Part shown: positions 1 through 7,289 of the stretch, in pieces | Layout: each line of letters opens with the position of its first letter | Position numbering within the stretch: position 1 is the first letter of the stretch | NCBI GenBank assembly: GCA_030765665.1 | Contig: JAVCCD010000334.1 | Location: forward strand, 1-11,186 | Source of the DNA: Candidatus Tenebribacter mawsonii | Lineage (GTDB): Bacteria > Cloacimonadota > Cloacimonadia > Cloacimonadales > TCS61 | DNA length: 11,186 nt | Direction: 5' to 3' | The notes under the pieces: generated by a model | The model's input: only the letters and a program-made list of their open reading frames with translations | The model's database searches: none | Told to the model about the DNA's origin: nothing | Made by a program: the position numbers and the translations under genes

Positions 1-1280
1 AATTTTTTATCCTGTGGAGTATAGTATAGGTCGGATTCATATTGAAAATTCTGAAATCTATAGTTGATCCCAAAATTAAGATTTTTGTAAATTTCGTGAT
101 TGAGATTCATTGTGTAATCTAAAAATCTATTTTCATCCATTTTCGATCTATTTTCTACATAATTATTATCAATTTCACCAATGTGATAATTTATGGTAAA
201 TTCACTGTTTTGATACGAAAATGATAATCTGTTTTGCAAAAGTTGACGGCTTACTCCGTACCTGGTTTCAAAAAGTTCAGATCGGAGGCTGAACTGGTTT
301 TTTATTGAGAGCTTCCAGAATTTGAAATTATTTAAAGAAGTAATATTCACCAGACTGATTGATTGCTCTGAAAATGAATATCTGAAATCAGAGTTTATAG
401 AATGATTTGAGTTTAGTAACCAGTGATTATTACAGAAAGCAGCATCATATAAAGCGGAAGACTTGTAACCAGCACTGTCACGATAAGTATAGCGACTATG
501 ATAACCCAGCTTAGCTTGCCATAAATTTGTAATTCTTTTATTTATCATGTATTCATGAGTATAATTGAAAGTTTCCAAATCTGTTTCCTGCTCCCTAAGA
601 AAATTCTGCTTAGTATAAAAAGCAGGCTTGGTAATTTGCAGCAAATCCTGATATCTTTCCTGATAATAGTGATGAGTAGGATCAAGATCAATAGCTTTCT
701 GATAAAACTTCATCGCCAAATATGGTTTGTCATCCCAAAATGCCAACTTTCCTTTTTCAGCCCATGCTTCAGCAAAGGTTGGCTCAATTTCTATAATCCT
801 ATCGAGTGTCTGGTTTGATAAGAATAATTGATCAGAATATTGATAACCTAAAGCCAGTTGATACAATACATCGATTCTATACTTAGCTGAAATATCGGCT
901 GGAGCCTTAGATAGAATATCATTCAAGTAAAATATCTGTTGAGCAAAATCGCTCTGAATTTTAGCAATTTCTGCTAAGCCTGTATAAGCTTCCAAATCTG
1001 TAGAATCCTCCATGATTATCTTCTGAAAGATATCTTCTGCCTGTGTATAATTTTCAGTTAAAATATACAATCTACCTAGCGCTAAACGAGCATCATAATC
1101 ATCTGGATCAAGCTCCAAAATCGTCTGATAACATTCTATCGCTTCCTTAGTTTCACTCTGGAGTTTATACTGATAACCCAACGAACGAGCTTCTTCAATT
1201 TTTTCCAAATTAGAATTCTCTATTGAAAATCCAAATACAAATATGGCTAAGAAAGCGATAGAATTGAAAATCTTACTCAT
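1..1280 (-). CDS. TPR-repeat / beta-barrel outer membrane protein, YaiO/PgaA-like (3' end cut by the window edge)
   Basis: The frame reads open from an ATG at 1280 to the left edge (426 complete codons, no stop), so the C-terminus is missing. Residues 1-19 form a hydrophobic signal-peptide-like segment. Residues about 31-202 hold four or five TPR-like helical pairs; the clearest are 31-60, 65-94 and 173-202, each ending in a 'LDPD/LDPT'-type turn. From about residue 235 the sequence changes to alternating polar and aromatic residues with many Tyr, Phe and Asn, as in amphipathic outer-membrane strands. TPR followed by a barrel is the layout of YaiO-family proteins and of PgaA, which exports poly-N-acetylglucosamine. 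The ATG overlaps the stop of the upstream lipoprotein gene (ATGA), and no strong SD is seen, so translation is probably coupled. I infer a role in exporting or anchoring the glycan made by the glycosyltransferase two genes upstream. Architecture is fairly sure; substrate is unknown. Confidence 0.8.
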   Translation of the reverse strand, partial: MSKIFNSIAFLAIFVFGFSIENSNLEKIEEARSLGYQYKLQSETKEAIECYQTILELDPDDYDARLALGRLYILTENYTQAEDIFQKIIMEDSTDLEAYTGLAEIAKIQSDFAQQIFYLNDILSKAPADISAKYRIDVLYQLALGYQYSDQLFLSNQTLDRIIEIEPTFAEAWAEKGKLAFWDDKPYLAMKFYQKAIDLDPTHHYYQERYQDLLQITKPAFYTKQNFLREQETDLETFNYTHEYMINKRITNLWQAKLGYHSRYTYRDSAGYKSSALYDAAFCNNHWLLNSNHSINSDFRYSFSEQSISLVNITSLNNFKFWKLSIKNQFSLRSELFETRYGVSRQLLQNRLSFSYQNSEFTINYHIGEIDNNYVENRSKMDENRFLDYTMNLNHEIYKNLNFGINYRFQNFQYESDLYYTPQDKK

Positions 1281-1918
1281 TCATCAGCTACTTTTACAGT
1301 AATCAATTGAGTTGTACTCTGGTTACTATTTGTATCATAGATTCTAGCATATATTGTATGATTATCATATGTAAGATTGGTCGAATCTATAGAAAAAGTA
1401 TATGGTGAATTTTCGTTGTTTGAGTAGAGAGTTCCATCAAGAAACAGTTCTACATTGGAAATCGCAATATTATCAATCGCTAAAACTATCACATCAAATG
1501 TTCCTGTTACATCACTCCAATCTGCCGGATGAGCAATAAAGCCATCTGGAGCTTCAGTATCCGGAATTTTAATCGAAAAATTGACTAGTTCGCTGGTGTG
1601 AGAAGCTTCCAATACATCTGTAGCAATCGCATAGAAATTATGAGTTCCACTATCCACTATCGGGATAGTTATTTGATATGGTTCTTCAACTATAGTTTGA
1701 ACTAATTCTCCATCAACAAATAAATCTATTGATGTAATCTCCTGCTCACTCTCTACTAGAAGATTAACTTCTAATTCGTTATTATCAAATTCTTCCCAAG
1801 AGATAGGGCGAACTACCTGAATATTGATATTAGATTGTTCCACCTCAGTTTTATTTGTAATATCACATCCGATGATACTAATAACTATCAATAGTGAATA
1901 TGCTAACCTGAATTTCAT
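1277..1918 (-). CDS. Lipoprotein with two bacterial Ig-like domains
   Basis: A 213-residue protein. It begins with a lipoprotein signal peptide: positive residues at 2-4, a hydrophobic core, and lipobox I-I-G-C with the lipidated Cys at 18. The +2 residue is Asp, which retains lipoproteins in the inner membrane in enterobacteria; whether that rule holds here is unknown. The rest is an internal duplication of an Ig-like beta-sandwich. ITSIDLFVDG (61-70) matches ISNVELFLDG (153-162), PYQITI (80-85) matches PYTFSI (172-177), and GTHNFYAIATD (91-101) matches DNHTIYARIYD (185-195). No catalytic motif is visible, so a structural or glycan-binding role is likely. The ATG overlaps the glycosyltransferase stop by 4 bases and has a strong SD (GGAGGG). 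The stop overlaps the next ATG in the same way. It sits between the synthase and the outer-membrane gene, which suggests a periplasmic linking or accessory part of the same system. Exact function is unknown. Confidence 0.85.
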   Translation of the reverse strand: MKFRLAYSLLIVISIIGCDITNKTEVEQSNINIQVVRPISWEEFDNNELEVNLLVESEQEITSIDLFVDGELVQTIVEEPYQITIPIVDSGTHNFYAIATDVLEASHTSELVNFSIKIPDTEAPDGFIAHPADWSDVTGTFDVIVLAIDNIAISNVELFLDGTLYSNNENSPYTFSIDSTNLTYDNHTIYARIYDTNSNQSTTQLITVKVADE

Positions 1919-3372
1919 TTTCCCTCCGTTTGATTAAATCCGGTTCTATCGAATTTATACCATTCATTTTTTTTATTTATAAAATCTTTTAATCCAATTA
2001 ATTGAGCATAGATTCGAAATGGGACGTAAATAAAATCACCCAGAACGCTCATTAAGATAAGTCGAAGCCAGTCATTTGTAGTTTTGTAGCGTAAAGCATC
2101 TTGGCTGGGTAATTGCTTCTTGATGCTCCATTGCTCGATTATCACACTGCCCAAAGATGTAATAAGAGTTGATACAATTGTTGTAAATAGTAGAGTTAGT
2201 AAAAGCCATTGTTGATTGATACTCCCTAAGATAATCGCTGTGATAATGAAAAAGAGTGTAAAAAGTTTAATAATAGGAGCCAAGAGTTCAAAAAGAAGGA
2301 AATAAGGGAGAGCAAATGTCCCTATTCTTTTAAATTCAGGCTCGAAAATCATATCTTTGTGAATAATAAGTGTTTCGGCTAATCCACGGTGCCAGCGGTT
2401 GCGTTGACGCAATAGAAAATTGGAATTATCAGGAACTTCTGTCCAACAGAGAGGATGTGGTAAAAATCTAGCTTTAACAGTTTGTTTTTTATCGATGAAA
2501 TAGCGCCATAAGCGTACGACAATTTCCATATCTTCGCAAACAGTTTGTTTGCCTAAACCAATGCTGTTTTCGATATATTCAGCTTGATTATGAGCTGTCA
2601 GAAATCCACCAACAGCGAGTAGATCTTTACGTTTATATAGTGAGAAAGCACCTGACATAATAACAATCGCGTTCATTTTACTCAGACTAAATCGTGAGAT
2701 CAAAAAAGACTTCATGTATTCCACAATCTGCCACTGTACCCAGATATTGGAAGGGAGCTTAGAACTATACACATGGTTGTTCTTTATTACTACACCATTG
2801 GCTACAGCCAATTGACCACCGGAAACAAATAAATCTGGATCATCGATAAATGGTTGAACGGTTTGTTTGAGAGCTGTTTTATCTAAAATAGAATCTGCAT
2901 CAATTGTGCAGATAAATTTGTTTGATGCAAGGTTAATCCCTACATTAATACTATCAGCTTTTCCACCATTTGATTTATCGATTACTTTCAGACTGGAATC
3001 TTTCAATTTGTAACATTTATTTACACTTTTTGTTGTTAAAGTGTTACAATTTGTAATATTAAACTCTCTCAGATCGAAATTATTTAATAGCTTTTGCATG
3101 GTTTTATCCGTAGAACTATCATTTACGACGATCACTTCATAATTTGGATAGTCTAATGATAGAAGCATTTTGATGCTGTCCAAAATCGTAATCTCTTCAT
3201 TATATGCAGGTACGATGATGGATACAGAATGCTTATTAAATTCATCATCTGTGGAAATAGTTATCTTCTCTTTTCTGATATTAATCAGAAAGACAACAAA
3301 AAACAACCAATCAATCACAAAGTATGACAAATAATATATAATTAATAAATTTTCAATAATCCTAAAAATCAC
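1915..3372 (-). CDS. Membrane-embedded processive glycosyltransferase, family 2 (PgaC/YaiP-like)
   Basis: A 485-residue inner-membrane protein. A transmembrane segment lies at about 8-30, a cytoplasmic GT2 catalytic domain at about 48-335, then hydrophobic segments at about 353-382 and 388-412 and a weaker one near 435-455. The signature residues of processive GT2 enzymes are present in order: VPAYNEE (54-60), NDSSTD (84-89), SNGGKAD (134-140), DADS (158-161, nucleotide-sugar/metal binding), ED (280-281, catalytic base) and QRNRW (323-327, the Q-x-x-R-W acceptor motif). Such enzymes polymerise a sugar from a nucleotide donor and extrude the chain; PgaC, cellulose synthase and hyaluronan synthase are relatives. 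The linker between NDSSTD and NGGKAD is longer than usual and coincides with a DNA repeat (3004-3060). The start is GTG at 3372, supported by GAGAG about 6 to 8 bases upstream; the next Met is residue 69, inside the catalytic domain. It leads a three-gene coupled operon. The sugar cannot be told from sequence. Confidence 0.92.
   Translation of the reverse strand: MIFRIIENLLIIYYLSYFVIDWLFFVVFLINIRKEKITISTDDEFNKHSVSIIVPAYNEEITILDSIKMLLSLDYPNYEVIVVNDSSTDKTMQKLLNNFDLREFNITNCNTLTTKSVNKCYKLKDSSLKVIDKSNGGKADSINVGINLASNKFICTIDADSILDKTALKQTVQPFIDDPDLFVSGGQLAVANGVVIKNNHVYSSKLPSNIWVQWQIVEYMKSFLISRFSLSKMNAIVIMSGAFSLYKRKDLLAVGGFLTAHNQAEYIENSIGLGKQTVCEDMEIVVRLWRYFIDKKQTVKARFLPHPLCWTEVPDNSNFLLRQRNRWHRGLAETLIIHKDMIFEPEFKRIGTFALPYFLLFELLAPIIKLFTLFFIITAIILGSINQQWLLLTLLFTTIVSTLITSLGSVIIEQWSIKKQLPSQDALRYKTTNDWLRLILMSVLGDFIYVPFRIYAQLIGLKDFINKKNEWYKFDRTGFNQTEGK
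3004..3060. repeat. Nested inverted and direct repeat inside the glycosyltransferase gene
   Basis: An 8-base inverted repeat, TTGTAACA at 3008-3015 and TGTTACAA at 3042-3049, encloses a second one, ACACTTT at 3022-3028 and AAAGTGT at 3038-3044. The same stretch has direct repeats: CAATTTGTAAcATT at 3004-3017 and CAATTTGTAAtATT at 3047-3060 (13 of 14 match). It encodes about residues 105-123, a non-conserved linker rich in Asn and Thr. It could be a small duplication or the footprint of a palindromic element; chance in AT-rich DNA is also possible. Confidence 0.5.
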
Positions 3373-3402
3373 AAATAACTCTCTCAGCTTTTTTAATAAC
3401 TA

Positions 3403-3419
3403 TGCAATAAGCGTACCAA
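3403..3419 (-). promoter_or_regulatory. Sigma-54 (-24/-12) promoter of the glycosyltransferase operon
   Basis: On the minus strand the sequence reads TTGGTACG-CTTA-TTGCA, against the sigma-54 consensus YTGGCACG-N4-TTGCW: one mismatch. The invariant GG (3417-3416) and GC (3405-3404) are separated by exactly 10 bases, as required. A start about 12 bases past the GC falls near 3392, about 20 bases before the GTG codon, leaving room for the SD. Sigma-54 promoters need an enhancer-binding ATPase, which is not in this window. Confidence 0.7.
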
Positions 3420-3487
3420 GTGAATACTAATTAACAATATAAAATATCCAAAAGTTAAAGTATCGTTGTCTATTTGTTTCTTTAGGT

Positions 3488-3516
3488 ATTATAGTAGTAA
3501 CTACTAATCTCCTGAA
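3488..3516 (-). promoter_or_regulatory. Alternative sigma-70-type promoter candidate
   Basis: A perfect TATAAT lies at 3493-3488 on the minus strand. The hexamer 17 bases upstream (3516-3511) is TTCAGG, only three of six matches to TTGACA. Initiation near 3481 would give a leader of about 109 bases before the GTG start. The -10 overlaps a dyad at 3492-3506. In AT-rich DNA a lone TATAAT is weak evidence. Confidence 0.3.
3492..3506. promoter_or_regulatory. 15-base dyad, possible operator or enhancer site
   Basis: TAGTAG-TAA-CTACTA is a perfect 6-base inverted repeat with a 3-base centre. It lies about 100 to 115 bases upstream of the predicted sigma-54 start, within the range where enhancer-binding proteins bind. 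It also overlaps the upstream edge of the TATAAT at 3488-3493, where a repressor could act. Only one copy is seen, so this is a candidate. Confidence 0.35.
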
Positions 3517-3640
3517 GCAATTTTTCTTTTTCTACACCATCTCCGGCAAGTGTTCTTCAAAAGAATGCTGGCAGTTATGAAAAAACAAAGAAAATGATTC
3601 TCATGAAATAGTAAAATCAAGCTTTAAACATAGATAACAT
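3517..3640 (-). other. Intergenic stretch with an imperfect hairpin and a short glycosyltransferase-like reading frame
   Basis: No full gene fits here. An imperfect hairpin spans 3543-3571: CCGGCA pairs with TGCTGG with one mismatch or wobble, and TTCTT pairs with AAGAA around a CAA loop. On the minus strand, a 24-codon stretch bounded by stops at both ends reads LAGDGVEKEKLLQEI near its start. This resembles the conserved 'AGDG-E' segment of GT4-type glycosyltransferases. It may be a decayed gene remnant or coincidence. From about 3572 to 3640 I see nothing further. Confidence 0.3.
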
Positions 3641-3665
3641 AAAAGCCGCTCGATGAGCGGCTTTT
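3641..3665 (-). terminator. Intrinsic terminator after the tRNA gene
   Basis: A perfect stem, GCCGCTC (3645-3651) with GAGCGGC (3655-3661), has a 3-base loop and is flanked by A-runs and T-runs that extend it to 11 pairs. On the minus strand the stem begins about 7 bases past the tRNA CCA end and is followed by a short T-run. The hairpin would also work on the plus strand, but no plus-strand gene leads into it. It probably ends both the tRNA and the rpoD transcripts. Confidence 0.85.
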
Positions 3666-3672
3666 TAATATT

Positions 3673-3748
3673 TGGTGGGCCCAAGAGGAATCGAACCTCT
3701 GACCGTCCGGTTATGAGCCGGAAGCTCTACCAACTGAGCTATAGGCCC
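3673..3748 (-). tRNA. tRNA with CAU anticodon (probably Ile2, possibly elongator Met)
   Basis: A complete 76-base cloverleaf with encoded CCA. The acceptor stem is GGGCCTA/TGGGCCC with one G-U pair, the D stem GCTC/GAGC with GG in the loop, the anticodon stem TCCGG/CCGGA around CTCATAA (anticodon at 3715-3713), and the T stem AGAGG/CCTCT around TTCGATT. The discriminator is A73. The G1-C72 pair rules out an initiator tRNA. The acceptor stem resembles bacterial tRNA-Ile, and C4-G69 with C5-G68 are the pairs the lysidine synthetase TilS recognises in E. coli Ile2. I therefore lean to Ile2, which reads AUA after C34 is changed to lysidine. Only 70 bases separate it from the rpoD stop. Confidence 0.97.
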
Positions 3749-3769
3749 TGCTTAATATATTTAAGACTG

Positions 3770-3799
3770 TAAAAACAAAATGACCCGATTTTATGTCAA
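3770..3799 (-). promoter_or_regulatory. Candidate promoter for the tRNA gene
   Basis: A perfect TTGACA -35 hexamer lies at 3799-3794 on the minus strand, about 45 bases before the mature tRNA 5' end, a sensible distance. It sits in the decamer TCTTGACATA, which also surrounds the -35 of the rpsU promoter. The -10 is poor: TTTTTA with an 18-base spacer. The tRNA may have its own weak promoter or be read through from rpoD. Confidence 0.4.
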
Positions 3800-3818
3800 G
3801 AATTTCCTAGAGCCTAAG

Positions 3819-5561
3819 CTATTTCACATTAAAGTTTTCTATAAATTTCTCAAGCACATGACTTCTTGTAGGATGACGTAATTTCTTAAGAGCTTTATCT
3901 TCTATTTGCCGAATCCGTTCACGCGTAACACTAAAGATATTCCCGACTTCTTCTAGGGTTCTATGATATCCATCATCAATTCCAAAACGTAATCTGATAA
4001 CTCTTTCTTCACGTGAAGTAAGTGTTTGCAATACATCATCAACCTGTTTTTTTAGAAGAGTTCTTTCTGCCATTCTTTCAGGTGATATCGTAGATTTATC
4101 TTCAATGAAATCACCCAATAAGCTATCTTCATCCTCATGTCCAATTGGATTATCCAGAGAAACAGGTTCTTTCGTAATTGCTAATATACTCTTTATCTTC
4201 TCAACAGGCAAATCAAGTTCTGATGCAATTTCTTCTGGATACGGTTCTCTACCTAATTTCTGCAGTAATTTTCTACTAGCTCTTTTAACTTTGTTTATAG
4301 ACTCGATCATGTGGACAGGAATTCTTATTGTTCTTGCTTGATCAGCAATTGCTCTTGTTATCGCTTGCCTTATCCACCAGGTTGCGTAGGTACTGAATTT
4401 GAAACCCTTGCGATAATCATATTTTTCTACTGCACGCATAAGTCCAGTATTGCCTTCTTGAATAAGATCAAGAAAATCTAAACCACGATTATTATAACGT
4501 TTTGCAATGCTTACAACCAGACGAACATTGGCTTCGATCATATCGTTTTTAGATCTCTCCTTCATCTTCTCACCACGTTCAATTTCATCAAGCAGATCAA
4601 CCATTTCATCTGCTGTCATGCGAGTTTCAAGTTCCACGCGACGAATTTTTCTTCTGGCATTTTTGATCTTGCGCAATGTTTCCACAAATACATCTGGCTC
4701 TATCTTTGTTTCTTCAAAAACTAATTTATAATCTTCCTCAGATTTATTGGCTTTTCTTCCATAAGTGCAAATTTCATCTAGAGAGTATTTTCTAATCTTA
4801 GAAAGATGAGTAATGCTTTTCTGGCTGTCTTTAATCCGGTCTACCAGGCTTCGAATACGATAAACCATTCTTTTTAGAAGTTTTTCATTATACTTCAGAT
4901 TTCCAAATATTTCAATAAGCTTAATTCTTTGTTTTTCAATAAGTTCTTGATCCAGAAGGTGATCATATTCATCGATATCACTACTATCAATCATCTCACC
5001 TATTTTTTCAAAAATAGCCTTAGTTTCTCTTATCACATGCTCAAATTCATTTACAAGGTTAGCTTCCTGAGACTTGTCCATCCACGTGCCATATTCGATT
5101 TTGAATATTTGGTCGATCTTCACTCTTTTTTCGCGATAACGATGGATAAAATTTTCCATTTCACGCAAAGTACTTCCACTTTTAAAAATATTTTTATTAA
5201 TATGCTGCTGTCCACTCTCGATTTTCTTAGCAATCCTTACTTCACCTTCTCGATCTAGAAGTGGAACACGCCCCATTTCTCCAAGATACATTCTTACAGG
5301 ATCATCATAATATTTTCGATTACGAAACTTTTTTGTTGCTCTTGTTTTTTTGAGAGAGATCTTCTTTTTTGTTACTTTCTTTTGAGTTTCATCAATAAGC
5401 TCAATACCCTCTTCTACCAGATCCGTAATAATCTGTTCGATCTTGTCCAGAAAGATAGGATTGTTAGGCAGAACCACATTTATCTGCTTAAAAGTGAGTA
5501 GGTCATTATTTTTCCTACCCATTTGAACCAGCTTCTTTACACACTCGTTATAACTAAGCAT
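3819..5561 (-). CDS. rpoD: RNA polymerase primary sigma factor (sigma-70 / SigA)
   Basis: A full-length 580-residue group 1 sigma factor. A region 1.1-like N-terminal domain lies at about 5-58, followed by a Lys-rich linker. Region 1.2 is at about 86-116 (DDPVRMYLGEMGRVPLL). A large non-conserved region of about 200 residues follows. Region 2 is at 340-410, with ANVRLVVSIAKRY, the core-binding LDLIQEGNTGLMRAVEKYDY, and the -10-recognition segment FSTYATWWIRQAITRAI. Region 3 is at about 415-500, and region 4 at about 508-567, with EEVGNIFSVTRERIRQIE as the -35-binding helix-turn-helix. Region 1.1 plus the large insert mark it as the housekeeping sigma factor, which fits the TTGACA elements in this window. 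The ATG follows a strong SD (AAGGAG) overlapping the dnaG stop, 9 bases between the genes. No terminator lies between rpoD and the tRNA. Confidence 0.98.
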   Translation of the reverse strand: MLSYNECVKKLVQMGRKNNDLLTFKQINVVLPNNPIFLDKIEQIITDLVEEGIELIDETQKKVTKKKISLKKTRATKKFRNRKYYDDPVRMYLGEMGRVPLLDREGEVRIAKKIESGQQHINKNIFKSGSTLREMENFIHRYREKRVKIDQIFKIEYGTWMDKSQEANLVNEFEHVIRETKAIFEKIGEMIDSSDIDEYDHLLDQELIEKQRIKLIEIFGNLKYNEKLLKRMVYRIRSLVDRIKDSQKSITHLSKIRKYSLDEICTYGRKANKSEEDYKLVFEETKIEPDVFVETLRKIKNARRKIRRVELETRMTADEMVDLLDEIERGEKMKERSKNDMIEANVRLVVSIAKRYNNRGLDFLDLIQEGNTGLMRAVEKYDYRKGFKFSTYATWWIRQAITRAIADQARTIRIPVHMIESINKVKRASRKLLQKLGREPYPEEIASELDLPVEKIKSILAITKEPVSLDNPIGHEDEDSLLGDFIEDKSTISPERMAERTLLKKQVDDVLQTLTSREERVIRLRFGIDDGYHRTLEEVGNIFSVTRERIRQIEDKALKKLRHPTRSHVLEKFIENFNVK

Positions 5562-5570
5562 TTAGTCTCC

Positions 5571-7280
5571 TTAGTACAAAGTTTTTCTTACCACTTTTCT
5601 ATTTATTTTTAATATTTCTTTTTTTAATTCGCTCTTTTTTGCAAAAAGTTCTCTATTGGTTGGATCTTGAATAATTTTTTCATTTATAGCCTTCAATTTC
5701 AGATGAAATTTTCTAGTTTTAAGAGTAATTATCGCATCATCAATTGTTTGTGTAGGAGGCTCTGACATAGAAAGGTCTGTAAGCAAATTTCTAATACTTT
5801 CATCATCAATCTTGCTAATTAAAGCAGGGATATTATCCATATTTTCTATTTGCTCCGAAATTATTTCATAAATTTTTCTATACTTTCCAGTTAAAAAGTA
5901 ACTCGAATCTATCTCTTGCGCAACTTTTTTATATAATGATTGGTTATTAATAATTAATAATATAATATCTCGTTCTTCAGTAAATTGTTCCATTTTTGGA
6001 ACTTCTGTAATTTCTGGTTCTTTTTTGAACGTTCTTCTTTTTTTTCTTATCTTAGAAGATACCGCATGTCCAGATAAACCAAATGTTTCTGCAATATCCT
6101 GAGTTAAGAGTTCCTGAGCTACTTCATCATCAATTTCGTTGAGAATATCAAACAAAACAGAAAGTTTTCCTTTTTTATCAACGCCTATAACTTCATCATC
6201 TTTCAAAAATTCAGCAAGCGGTTTAGCTTCATCTATCATTTTCTGCATACTTGCAGCACCGTTATTTCTAATGTAACTATCGGGATCTTCTGCTTCTGGT
6301 AATCCAATAATTTTCACATTACAACCTTTACCTAAAATCTTTCCAGCTGCACGAACAGCAGCTTTTCTACCCGAACCATCTCCATCATAAAGCATAAATA
6401 TATTTTCTGTGAATCTACTTAAAACACTGATCTGAGAATCTGTGAGTGCAGTACCTAAAGAGGCTACTGAATTTGTATAACCATTTTCATAAAGCCTCAG
6501 GAAATCAGTGTAGCCTTCACAAATTAAGACATAATCTTTTTTTGATATTGTATATTTAGTATCGAAGAGACCGTAAAGTTCGTTCCCTTTAGTGTAAATT
6601 TCGGTTGTTGGTGAGTTTACATATTTTCCACCCGATTGACTTTCATGTAGCTTTCTACCACCAAAAGCAACAACTTTGCCCGAAGAAGAATGGATAGGAA
6701 ACATGATTCTTTCTCGAAATAGGTCGCTATTATTTGATGTGAATAATCCAGTTGATGCTAGTATCTTTTCATTAATATCATTTTTAAGTAAATAGTTCCG
6801 TAATCCACCATAAGAATTTAGTGCAAATCCTAATTTGAATTTTTTTATTGTTTCGTCAGTAATTTTTCTCTCTGCCAAATATTCCAATGCACTGCTTCCA
6901 TGTTCAACTAGATTCTTATAAAAATATCCTGTTGTTAAATCATAGATTTTAAAGATTAGATCACGTTTAGAATCTTTACCCTTACTTTGCATAGATTGCT
7001 GTACTGTAATTCCAGCTCGAGCAGCAAGTTTTTTTAATGCTTCGGGGAAAGAAATTTTCTCAAAATCTTGAACGTAAGTAATTACATTTCCACCCTTACC
7101 ACAACCAAAGCATTTATAAATCTGTTTTTTAGGGCTAACTACAAAAGAAGCTGTTTTTTCATCATGGAACGGACAGCGAGCCTTAAAGTTGCTACCTGTT
7201 TTCTTTAAAGGAATGTAACTATTAATAACATCAACGATATCATTTCTCTCAATAATTTCGTCAATAAGATGCTGATCCAT
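5571..7280 (-). CDS. dnaG: DNA primase DnaG
   Basis: A 569-residue replicative primase, which makes the RNA primers for lagging-strand synthesis at the fork with the DnaB helicase. The N-terminal CHC2 zinc domain (about 1-95) has the ligands Cys36, His39, Cys57 and Cys60 in CPFH and CFGC. The catalytic core (about 105-365) includes the basic RERIMFPI segment at 189-196 and the TOPRIM fold, with Glu255 in CEGYTDF and Asp299/Asp301 in DGDGSG as metal-binding acids. The C-terminal 140 residues (about 430-569) are helical and divergent, as expected for the helicase-interaction domain. Length is close to E. coli (581). The ATG has a good SD (GAGG) overlapping the end of mutS2. Adjacency to rpoD is the classic arrangement and implies co-expression. 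Confidence 0.98.
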   Translation of the reverse strand: MDQHLIDEIIERNDIVDVINSYIPLKKTGSNFKARCPFHDEKTASFVVSPKKQIYKCFGCGKGGNVITYVQDFEKISFPEALKKLAARAGITVQQSMQSKGKDSKRDLIFKIYDLTTGYFYKNLVEHGSSALEYLAERKITDETIKKFKLGFALNSYGGLRNYLLKNDINEKILASTGLFTSNNSDLFRERIMFPIHSSSGKVVAFGGRKLHESQSGGKYVNSPTTEIYTKGNELYGLFDTKYTISKKDYVLICEGYTDFLRLYENGYTNSVASLGTALTDSQISVLSRFTENIFMLYDGDGSGRKAAVRAAGKILGKGCNVKIIGLPEAEDPDSYIRNNGAASMQKMIDEAKPLAEFLKDDEVIGVDKKGKLSVLFDILNEIDDEVAQELLTQDIAETFGLSGHAVSSKIRKKRRTFKKEPEITEVPKMEQFTEERDIILLIINNQSLYKKVAQEIDSSYFLTGKYRKIYEIISEQIENMDNIPALISKIDDESIRNLLTDLSMSEPPTQTIDDAIITLKTRKFHLKLKAINEKIIQDPTNRELFAKKSELKKEILKINRKVVRKTLY

Positions 7281-7289
7281 AATATACCT

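Noticed and set aside
555..818. Plus-strand reading frame of 87 codons
   Set aside because: It lies antisense to the TPR-barrel gene, has no SD and no recognisable domain.
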